Source of the DNA: Massilia aurea
Lineage (GTDB): Bacteria; Pseudomonadota; Gammaproteobacteria; Burkholderiales; Burkholderiaceae_D
DNA: 64,000 nucleotides
NCBI RefSeq assembly: GCF_024753205.1
Contig: NZ_JANUGZ010000003.1
Location: 951,934 to 1,015,933 of the forward strand
Reading direction: 5' to 3'
A model generated the notes under the pieces. It was not told the DNA's origin. It worked only from the letters and a program-made list of their open reading frames with translations, and made no database searches. Position numbers and translations under genes: made by a program. Within the stretch, counting starts at the first letter, position 1; every line of letters begins with the position of its first letter. Below are positions 57,750-64,000 of this stretch, piece by piece.

Positions 57750-59144
57750 TCATTTGCAGTCATTAGCGCAGCAGCTCCTGCTGCTTGTTGCCTCACTGAT
57801 GGCCTTCAACTCGGCAGTCACTTCTTCATCCCCCAGACTGTACACGGGTGCGAATCCGCCGCCTGGAGTCCTGAAGTTCGTGGTCTGACCTTGATAGACG
57901 CGCGCGGCTGTCCACTGGACTCGGCTGTTGTATACGTAGCTGCGCAAGTCAAACTTCAAAGTTTCAGGACTGTCAGCCGTACCGGAAACCCGAACGCCAG
58001 GAGCGACAACTCGCTGAGCGATGTATTCGCCCAACAAGATTTCTTGCCAAACCCGCTTCGTTACCTTGTCGCCCCGGTAGGCCGCTCTGCCTCCGTATCC
58101 AGCGACAGGCTTGAAAAACAGATTGCCTCGCTCGTTCCACAATCGTTCCGCGTTATTGGTCGTGACGCTCTCGGTGAAAGGCACGTTGGCAACCAATATG
58201 TCGATAGTAGCTTGGGGGACTCCCAACCCTTTGAGCGCTGTGGCGTCACTTAGTATGGTGAGATTGTGCTTGTTCGCGTAAAGCGCATGAGCTTGAGGAT
58301 GCGGGGTGAGTACAAACGCGTCTTCGCAGTACGCGTCGTGCAGAGCGCGCGACTCAGGCGCCTCAAGCATGAAGTCGGTAAGCCGATTGTAGACCAAGTC
58401 AATCTTAAGCTTAGCAAACCACAGCGCGCCGTCTCTAAAAGTAAGTTCCCTCGGGTCTGCGATGATGGCGTTGATGTCGTTCTTGGCGAACAGCCGCTGA
58501 AACAGGAGGAATTCAGGGTAGAGGAACTGTTGCTGAGGTTGCGTGTCGACTATTGCTATCGTCCGCAGAGGCGCAGTTTGTCCTGCTGCTGCCCATTCTG
58601 CCCAGAACATCTGCACTATCTCGTCCTCGAACATAGCGCCGGAAAGGACAGCTTGTGCCAGCTGGTTATCGTCCAGACAACAGGTTCGATGTGCCCTTGC
58701 CATAGCAGCGTTAAGCATCGCACCTCCAGCGTTTGTGTTTATTTCGATGAGGCCGAGATTCTCGCCGTCCGGGTGGAAGTCATATCCGAAAAACACACCT
58801 CGCGCACCGCCGGCTCCACTCTTGGCAATATCGGGCGCATCGGCCAGTACAAGCTCTCGGTATGAGGGGAGCTCAATGACAGACTCTAGTGCACGTACCA
58901 CCTCCTCGATTCTGTCCGCCTGCGTACTGGAGATGAAAACGGGCCGTGCAGAGAACAGGTATGGGCATCGTTCCTCTATCAGTTCAAATAGCATATCGTC
59001 ATGCACTTCACCGGACAGCGCCGACTTCAAGGCAGTCTTGTCCAAGCTGCTGCAAAAGCAGGAACTGTTGAGCTGTTCTGCTGGCAACCTGGTCGAGTCA
59101 TAGTTGCTTGCCGGGTTGTCAGTAACGATGTCGGAATTTCGCAT
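57750..59144 (-). CDS. ATP-grasp/circularly permuted ligase-like protein co-operonic with copA
   Basis: 464 aa. Features of an ATP-grasp-type ligase: GLIEINTNAGGAMLNAAMA (about 133-151), LFFKPVAGYGGRAAYRG (about 340-357) and a distal basic/acidic segment (KFDLRSYVYNSRVQW). Related sequences are annotated as hypothetical; glutathionylspermidine-synthase-like or peptide-ligase functions are possible (inference). It starts 7 bp after the copA stop, hence shares the copper-responsive transcript. The C terminus SRSCCANDCK and the N-terminal SSCFCSS are Cys-rich, possible metal ligands. Confidence 0.75.
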   Translation of the reverse strand: MRNSDIVTDNPASNYDSTRLPAEQLNSSCFCSSLDKTALKSALSGEVHDDMLFELIEERCPYLFSARPVFISSTQADRIEEVVRALESVIELPSYRELVLADAPDIAKSGAGGARGVFFGYDFHPDGENLGLIEINTNAGGAMLNAAMARAHRTCCLDDNQLAQAVLSGAMFEDEIVQMFWAEWAAAGQTAPLRTIAIVDTQPQQQFLYPEFLLFQRLFAKNDINAIIADPRELTFRDGALWFAKLKIDLVYNRLTDFMLEAPESRALHDAYCEDAFVLTPHPQAHALYANKHNLTILSDATALKGLGVPQATIDILVANVPFTESVTTNNAERLWNERGNLFFKPVAGYGGRAAYRGDKVTKRVWQEILLGEYIAQRVVAPGVRVSGTADSPETLKFDLRSYVYNSRVQWTAARVYQGQTTNFRTPGGGFAPVYSLGDEEVTAELKAISEATSSRSCCANDCK

Positions 59145-59151
59145 ACGGTTC

Positions 59152-61575
59152 CTATCCTTGGTGCGAGCTTATGGCTCGGGTACTCCGCGCCGCCGCCTGC
59201 CCGCGAAGGCGTAACGCGTTAGTAATTACGGAGACGGAGCTAAGGCTCATGGCAAGGGCGGCAACCATGGGAGACAGGAGCTGTCCTGTGAAGGGATACA
59301 GCACCCCGGCCGCCAGGGGTATCCCAAGCGCGTTGTAGACAAATGCAAATCCGAGGTTTTGCCACATGTTTCGCACCGTCTGGACAGAAATGGAGCGAGC
59401 GACCGCAATGCCGCGTAGGTCTCCCTTCACGAGGGTGATATGGGCACTATTGATGGCCACGTCCGTTCCGGTACCCATGGCTACGCCAACGTTTGCTTTG
59501 GCGAGCGCCGGCGCATCGTTGATACCGTCGCCAGCCATTGCGACAACCCGCCCCTCTTTCTGCAATTTGTCTACCAATGCAAGCTTGTCCTGCGGTTTCA
59601 CCTCGCCATAGAACTCGTCTATCCCTAGTTTGGAAGCAACCGAGCGCGCCGTCGTGGTTCCATCCCCGGTAGCCATAACGACAGTAATTCCATCGTTACG
59701 GAGGGTCGTCAGCGCCTCTATTGTCGTGGCTTTGATAGGGTCAGATACTGCCAAGATGCCTACTAGTGCGCCTCCCTCGGCGAGGTACATTACGCTGGCA
59801 CCCTCAGCTCTCAAACTCTCAGCAGGCCCCGTGAGGGCGTGCCAGTCGACACTCAAAGACTCCATCAATGCAGTATTTCCTAGTGCAACCCGTTTTCCGT
59901 CTACGATACCGGTCACCCCAATACCACTGGCAGACTCGAAGGTTTCGGGCTTCGATAGCAAAATACCTCTCGTCTTTGCCTCGGCTACGATAGCGTGAGC
60001 CAACGGGTGTTCGCTGCCTTGGTCAAGGCTGGCGGCGAGCTGAAGGACGTACTCGTCGTTGTACCCTGGCGCCGCGACAACGGTGTTGAACGCCGGCTTT
60101 CCTTCCGTTAGCGTGCCCGTCTTGTCGACGATAAGGGTATTAACCTTTCGAAGGTCTTCGATAGCTGCAGCGTCGCGGAATAACACACCCTGCGTTGCCG
60201 CACGGCCGGTTGCAGCCATGATGGACATAGGCGTGGCTAAGCCGAGCGCACAGGGGCATGCAATGATAAGCACTGCCACCGCGTTAACGAACCCAAAGAC
60301 CCAGCTTGGTTCCGGGCCGAACAGTCCCCAGACCACAAGGGTCAGAAGCGCGATTGCCGCGACAACAACTACGAAGTACCCCGCCACGGAGTCAGCCAGG
60401 CGCTGCATTGGCGCGCGCGAACGTTGAGCCTGCGAGACCATTTGCACAATCTGGGACAGCATTGTTTCTGACCCAACCTTCTCTGCGGTCATCACGAGGC
60501 TTCCGCTTGTGTTAATCGTTGCGCCTATTAGCCGGTCGCCAGGTCGTTTTGTTACCGGCACGGGCTCGCCTGTAAGCATCGACTCGTCGACCGCGCTTTT
60601 CCCTTCCGACACCATTCCGTCTACCGGGACCTTTTCGCCTGGGCGAACTCTAAGGGAATCTCCGACGTGTACATGGGTTAGGGGAACATCTTCTTCGCTC
60701 CCGTCTGCGGCAATACGTCGCGCCGTCTTGGGCGCCAGACCCAGCAACGATTTGATGGCAGCAGAGGTTTGCGAGCGCGCACGCAGTTCGAGGATTTGGC
60801 CAAGCAGCGTCAGGGAAACGATTACTGCCGCCGCTTCGAAATAGACACCGATACGACCGTGGCTTGCAAAAGTGACCGGGAAAGCGTTCGGGGCTAACGT
60901 GGCTACGACGCTGTAGCCATACGCAGCCATGACCCCTGAGCCAATGAGCGTCCACATATTCGGGCTCATGCGCATGAGGGACTGGAACCATCGCACGAAG
61001 AATGGCCAGCCGGCCCAGAGAACGACCGGTGTGCTTAGCGCTAACTCAATCCAGTTTTGCCCAGCTACGCCTGCCGGGAAAAGGACATGACCGAACATTG
61101 CCAGCGCAAAGACAACTGCTGTCAGAGGTAGGGTCCACCAGAAGCGCCGACGGAAGTCGACTAGTTCCGGGTTTTCTTCGTCGTCCAAGGAAGGAAGTTC
61201 AGGCTCCAACGCCATGCCACAAATTGGGCAGTTACCTGGCACGGCCTGTCGAATCTCGGGGTGCATCGGACAGGTGTACATCGTCCCTGTAGGAGCGTCC
61301 GTTGAACGAACTTCTGCCGGTTTCGCGGCGGCCAAATAACTCTCCGGCGCAGCTCTGAACTTCTCCATGCACTTTGGGCTGCAGAAGTGATAGACCTCGC
61401 CCCCAAACGTAATTTCTCGCTCAGGGTTTGGACCAACCTTCATCCCGCATACAGGGTCGATGAACGGTTTTGAATTCGCTGGTTGCTCTGGATGGTGCAC
61501 GGAGTCCGCACCGTGGGCATGGTGATGATTTCCGTGTCCCGCCGCGTGGTCGTGTGTACCCTTGCTCTCAGTCAT
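59152..61575 (-). CDS. copA: Copper-translocating P1B-type ATPase
   Basis: 807 aa with a GGGAGGG ribosome-binding site. A His-rich N terminus ([10 protein letters not shown]) is followed by a YHS domain ([18 protein letters not shown]; about 42-85) and a heavy-metal-binding domain ([18 protein letters not shown]; about 98-128), not the usual HMA domain. The transport core shows [11 protein letters not shown] (CPC about 440), [10 protein letters not shown] (Asp about 485), GSEHPLAHA and [11 protein letters not shown]. The transmembrane [11 protein letters not shown] and MSLSSVSV elements fit Cu(I) specificity. Exports copper to the periplasm. Confidence 0.95.
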   Translation of the reverse strand: MTESKGTHDHAAGHGNHHHAHGADSVHHPEQPANSKPFIDPVCGMKVGPNPEREITFGGEVYHFCSPKCMEKFRAAPESYLAAAKPAEVRSTDAPTGTMYTCPMHPEIRQAVPGNCPICGMALEPELPSLDDEENPELVDFRRRFWWTLPLTAVVFALAMFGHVLFPAGVAGQNWIELALSTPVVLWAGWPFFVRWFQSLMRMSPNMWTLIGSGVMAAYGYSVVATLAPNAFPVTFASHGRIGVYFEAAAVIVSLTLLGQILELRARSQTSAAIKSLLGLAPKTARRIAADGSEEDVPLTHVHVGDSLRVRPGEKVPVDGMVSEGKSAVDESMLTGEPVPVTKRPGDRLIGATINTSGSLVMTAEKVGSETMLSQIVQMVSQAQRSRAPMQRLADSVAGYFVVVVAAIALLTLVVWGLFGPEPSWVFGFVNAVAVLIIACPCALGLATPMSIMAATGRAATQGVLFRDAAAIEDLRKVNTLIVDKTGTLTEGKPAFNTVVAAPGYNDEYVLQLAASLDQGSEHPLAHAIVAEAKTRGILLSKPETFESASGIGVTGIVDGKRVALGNTALMESLSVDWHALTGPAESLRAEGASVMYLAEGGALVGILAVSDPIKATTIEALTTLRNDGITVVMATGDGTTTARSVASKLGIDEFYGEVKPQDKLALVDKLQKEGRVVAMAGDGINDAPALAKANVGVAMGTGTDVAINSAHITLVKGDLRGIAVARSISVQTVRNMWQNLGFAFVYNALGIPLAAGVLYPFTGQLLSPMVAALAMSLSSVSVITNALRLRGQAAARSTRAISSHQG

Positions 61576-61674
61576 GGTCGCCCTCCCAGGGTCGTAATGT
61601 CACATCAAAACTGCAGCGCTACCGATAAAAGATGCGGCACAGTTGCTTGTCTATCCATTCACTAGTCATGACTT

Positions 61675-61705
61675 ACTCTAAACGTTCCCTTAATGGGAAG
61701 GTCAA
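61675..61705 (-). promoter_or_regulatory. MerR/CueR-type promoter-operator of copA
   Basis: On the minus strand -35 TTGACC (61705-61700) and -10 TAGAGT (61680-61675) are separated by 19 bp, the long spacing typical of MerR-family promoters. The spacer carries the dyad CCTTCCC-ATTAA-GGGAACG, close to the CueR operator. About 100 bp before the copA ATG. The regulator itself is not in this window. Confidence 0.85.
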
Positions 61706-61718
61706 GCACATTCCTGCT

Positions 61719-61752
61719 GTTCAGAGCCCGCACCAACGTGCGGTCTCTGAAC
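61719..61752. terminator. Strong hairpin between copD and the copA promoter
   Basis: GTTCAGAG-CCGCAC (61719-61733, one mismatch) pairs with GTGCGG-CTCTGAAC (61738-61752) around a CAAC loop. It lies just after the copD stop and just upstream of the copA -35. It lacks a T run on either strand, so it may stall transcription or protect the 3' end rather than act as a classical terminator. Confidence 0.55.
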
Positions 61753-61761
61753 AGTCGGCTA

Positions 61762-62661
61762 CTACATTGCAGCCGGCGGCTGCTGCGAAGTCAAAACCGC
61801 AGCTGCAAACAGCACAACAAGTAAGACAATGCTCTCCACCTTTAGCACGAACTTCACGCGCTCAAGACCATGCACTGAGCCTCGGGCAAGGGCAAGTCCG
61901 ACAAACTTGTTGTACCCGCCGAGAATGAGCGCAGCGCCTACCAGCCCGACCTTTATCAACAATGCAGTTGTGTAGATGCTGTTGCCAAATAAGTTGTCTA
62001 CGGTTCCAACCCTGTTCCATGCATTGAACAGCCCAGTTATGAAGACTGCTCCGACTGCGACCATGGCCGCTGCAGACATCGAATCGAGGTAGCGAGCCAG
62101 GCGATTCAGGTCAGGCTGGCCTGCGTCCGTAGGCATCGACTTCCATGCAGAGACAGCAACTAAGCCAGTCCATGCGCCCATCGCAGTCAGGTGGATTACC
62201 TCCGCTGCGAAAGGCAGAGTCCAGTAACCGTTTTCGCCGGCATGCCCCATTGACGCGCGCACAAACGCGAAGAGACCTAGGGCCACCAGCACCGTCCACT
62301 CGCGCCACACTGCAGTCGAACGAAGTGCTCGAATCACCAATACCAGGGTAATCGCAAAAAACGAGATATAGCCGGCCCGCCCAATACTTGTCATGGTCAA
62401 CATCTGCCAGACTACATCTTTGGCTTCTTGTAAGCTAACGCCCCCCATTACGGCGGCGGATGCCCACAACATTGTGACTGTCGCTAGGACGCCGAGTGTA
62501 GCCGCGACAATATCTCCCGCGCGCAGCAGGGCTTCAGCGTCTGCGCGAGGGACACCTGAGGCCAACAGCCAACGGCGGGCCAGCCAGGAGCCGACAAGCC
62601 ACGCGAACGCAGCGTTTAAGGCAACGACTGACCCAACTTGAAGGCCCAGGACGCTATCCAC
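61762..62661 (-). CDS. copD: Copper resistance membrane protein CopD
   Basis: 299 aa from a GTG at 62661, directly after the copC stop. Eight hydrophobic segments; typical CopD features include GHAGENGYWTLPFAAEVIHLTAMGAWTGL (His-rich helix about 140-165) and FNAWNRVG. Works with CopC in periplasmic-to-cytoplasmic copper transport (family knowledge). Last gene before the hairpin. Confidence 0.92.
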   Translation of the reverse strand: MDSVLGLQVGSVVALNAAFAWLVGSWLARRWLLASGVPRADAEALLRAGDIVAATLGVLATVTMLWASAAVMGGVSLQEAKDVVWQMLTMTSIGRAGYISFFAITLVLVIRALRSTAVWREWTVLVALGLFAFVRASMGHAGENGYWTLPFAAEVIHLTAMGAWTGLVAVSAWKSMPTDAGQPDLNRLARYLDSMSAAAMVAVGAVFITGLFNAWNRVGTVDNLFGNSIYTTALLIKVGLVGAALILGGYNKFVGLALARGSVHGLERVKFVLKVESIVLLVVLFAAAVLTSQQPPAAM

Positions 62662-63036
62662 TTATTTCACCGAGAACGAAAACGTGCCCGTACGGCGGTG
62701 ACCGTCATGGCCGGCGACAGCCCATTTAACGGTATAAGTGCCTGTGGACAGACCATTGGTTTGTAGGCGCACCATTGTCGGGTTGGCGGCATCGACCTTC
62801 GCCTTCTCGGTCTCGACGACCTTACCGTCGGTGTAAGTCAACGTAACGGTGCTAAACGCTTGCTCGACTTTCTCGTTGAAGGTCAGGGAAATTTCGGTCG
62901 GCGCCGCTTCCAAAACGGCTCCTGGTGTCGGGTTCGAAGCTGCAAGCTTCGCGTGTGCCATCGCGAGTGGGGCTGCGATGGTAGCTGCTGAAAAAACGCA
63001 GGCTGCTGCGATTTTTTGGATAGATTTCATATTCAA
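62662..63036 (-). CDS. copC: Periplasmic copper-binding protein CopC
   Basis: 124 aa. Signal peptide ending at LAMA-H, leaving the His as N-terminal copper ligand (HAKLAASNPTPGAVL). The CopC beta-barrel is marked by ISLTFNEKVE and the second His/Asp ligand region AGHDGHRRTGTFSFSVK at the C terminus. No Met-rich loop, so it is probably the Cu(II)-only type (inference). It ends with copD starting on the next base. Confidence 0.93.
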   Translation of the reverse strand: MNMKSIQKIAAACVFSAATIAAPLAMAHAKLAASNPTPGAVLEAAPTEISLTFNEKVEQAFSTVTLTYTDGKVVETEKAKVDAANPTMVRLQTNGLSTGTYTVKWAVAGHDGHRRTGTFSFSVK

Positions 63037-63053
63037 CCTCTAGTAGTTATTGA

Positions 63054-63482
63054 TTACTTAGCTTTACGGGAGGACCAGTGGACGTGCGTGATGAGCCACT
63101 TGTCGCCCTGCTTTTCTAGTACGGCAGTCTCTGTTCCAAACGAGTGGACGTTCGTTCCTTTGAACTTGCCTTTTGTCTCCGTTTCGCGCGTGACGATGGC
63201 GATATTTCCTTCCACTCGCTCGTTCTGGCGAATGACCGTCTGGCTCGTCGCTTTAGCAAAGGCCATGTCACTGGGGAGATGGTGACCAGCATATTCATCA
63301 CGTGAGCGCTCAACATAACCAGACTCGAAAATCTGGATAGTTGGGGAGAGGAAGACGGTAGCTGCGTCGGCCGTCCCCGCCGACAACGCTTCATGAAACG
63401 CAGAGACGGTTTCGAGCGGAGTCGCGGCGAGTGCCTGGAAGGACGCGGCAGAGAGCGCAATGGCAAAAAGTGTTTGGCGCAT
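63054..63482 (-). CDS. Exported SnoaL/NTF2-like protein (YybH/DUF4440 type)
   Basis: 142 aa. Signal peptide (LFAIALSAASFQALAA) then an NTF2-like fold: ETVSAFHEALSAGTADAA, TETAVLEKQGDKWLITHVHWSS. The C-terminal THVHWSSRKAK supplies His residues that could bind metal. Function in copper resistance is unknown. It lies 17 bp upstream of copC, hence in the same transcript. Confidence 0.85.
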   Translation of the reverse strand: MRQTLFAIALSAASFQALAATPLETVSAFHEALSAGTADAATVFLSPTIQIFESGYVERSRDEYAGHHLPSDMAFAKATSQTVIRQNERVEGNIAIVTRETETKGKFKGTNVHSFGTETAVLEKQGDKWLITHVHWSSRKAK

Positions 63483-63573
63483 AGATTTTTATATGTCTGT
63501 AATGGTCGGGGACAGCCGACAAGCCGATTTTCGATTACTAGACTTGTCGTGCTCTTAACTGCTCTCGAACTAC

Positions 63574-64000
63574 TTACTTCGTCGGCGTTGCCCAGGATTT
63601 TTTCATCTCGGCCATGTGCGCCACTTCCTTCTTCTGCATTTCGACGAGTCTGTTCGCGAACTCCTTAACTTCGGCGTGCTGGAGCTTTGGAGCTGCAGTC
63701 TGCGCCATCTTGATGGCGCCTTTGTGGTGCTGGCTCATCATGTCTACAAACATGCGGTCAAACTGCTCACCCTTGGCTGACATTAGCTTGTCACCGCTCA
63801 TGCCTTTCATTGACTCGGGCATCCCAGGCATTTTCATGTTCATCGCTTCTGGCTTCCCGGCATACCACTGTTCTTTCCACCCTTTGAGCTGGGCAATCTC
63901 TTTTTCCTGCTCGGCCATCATCTTCTTGGCCATATCCTTAAGTTCTTGGTTGGCTGAGCGACTTTCAACCAAGCTGGCCATATGCATTGCCATCTGATGA
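63574..64000 (-). CDS. DUF305 metal-resistance protein, 5' end outside window
   Basis: 142 codons seen; the reading frame is open to the right edge and the last visible codons read HQMAMHMASL, the inside of a DUF305 HHQ motif, so the gene continues beyond 64,000. A second DUF305 motif, DRMFVDMMSQHHKGAIKMA (about residue 80 of the visible part), and Met/His-rich stretches (MNMKMPGMPESMKGM) are present. DUF305 proteins occur in copper and silver resistance loci. It precedes the NTF2-like gene by 91 bp. Confidence 0.85.
   Translation of the reverse strand, partial: HQMAMHMASLVESRSANQELKDMAKKMMAEQEKEIAQLKGWKEQWYAGKPEAMNMKMPGMPESMKGMSGDKLMSAKGEQFDRMFVDMMSQHHKGAIKMAQTAAPKLQHAEVKEFANRLVEMQKKEVAHMAEMKKSWATPTK

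Larger units (their letters stand above)
41864..64000. mobile_element. Genomic island inserted in comM (left end seen, right end outside)
   Basis: From the comM break to the window end, base composition is lower in GC than the flanking core. The gene content is accessory: regulators, four recombination genes, a putative defence pair, a repeat-punctuated gene array, a second integrase, an H-NS-like protein and copper resistance. The exact left end lies at 41,861-41,865, where comM similarity stops (after GAGTCGGG). No terminal duplication can be tested because the right end is missing. It may comprise nested elements. Confidence 0.8.

Noticed and set aside
41864..64000. Prophage
   Set aside because: No capsid, tail, terminase, lysis or replication genes; only recombinases and cargo.

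Overview
The window is high-GC chromosomal DNA of a betaproteobacterium, most likely Oxalobacteraceae (Massilia/Telluria/Duganella type). The evidence is the gene neighbourhoods (rsmB-DUF4390-ntrY, mreBCD-mrdAB next to gatCAB, gshA-gshB-PTS IIA-HPr-EI, metXW), the proteobacterial type of glutamate-cysteine ligase, and a PEP-CTERM protein. About two thirds of the window (1-41.86 kb) is core genome. The rest (41.86-64 kb) is one or more layers of acquired DNA with visibly lower GC, inserted into the Mg-chelatase-like gene comM/yifB. Its far end lies outside the window.

Core layout. 1-3.3 kb (minus): start of ntrY, a DUF4390 protein and rsmB. 3.5-8.9 kb (plus): argS, a SPOR protein, an SDR oxidoreductase, birA, coaX and a second SPOR protein, with several start/stop overlaps, closed by a clear terminator. 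9.1-11 kb: a PEP-CTERM protein and the lipoprotein RlpA. 11-17 kb (minus): the rod-shape and cell-wall elongation cluster mreB-mreC-mreD-mrdA-mrdB. 17.3-20.6 kb (plus): gatC-gatA-gatB. 20.6-21.07 kb: a gene-free block of REP-like palindromes. 21-28.5 kb: pyrE, a hybrid histidine kinase, xthA, a pseudouridine synthase, an M48 protease and metW/metX. 28.5-33.4 kb (minus): gshA-gshB-PTS IIA-HPr-EI, a regulatory-type PTS linked to glutathione synthesis. 33.6-36.1 kb (minus): porin-glnK-amtB behind a sigma-54 promoter with an NtrC-like site upstream, which fits the NtrY kinase at the left edge. 36.4-41.4 kb: ubiK and an ABC exporter whose permease is fused to an M1 aminopeptidase.

Island layout. 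comM is cut after about 80 codons (about 41,863). Next come a divergent ribbon-helix-helix/XRE regulator pair and a tightly coupled four-gene recombination module: an intact tyrosine recombinase, a tyrosine-recombinase-fold protein lacking catalytic residues, a second intact recombinase and a small HTH protein. The arrangement resembles the intA-tfp-intB-srap module of strand-biased circularizing integrative elements. Behind it sits a two-gene minus-strand unit, a nucleoside-deoxyribosyltransferase/TIR-like protein and a P-loop ATPase, which looks like an undescribed defence module. From 51.2 to 57.7 kb there is a chain of mostly single, unrelated genes (VOC protein, serine hydrolase, secreted proteins, H-NS-like protein, compact integrase, esterase, small hypotheticals). 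These are punctuated by eight related ~60-105 bp imperfect palindromes in one orientation, usually just 3' of a minus-strand gene, much like a cassette array but without recognisable attC sites. The last part (57.7-64 kb) is copper resistance: DUF305 protein, SnoaL/NTF2-like protein, CopC, CopD, and then copA with an unusual ATP-grasp protein behind a MerR/CueR-type promoter with 19-bp spacing.

No rRNA, tRNA or CRISPR array was seen. All calls are by eye from sequence and translation; no database search was run.
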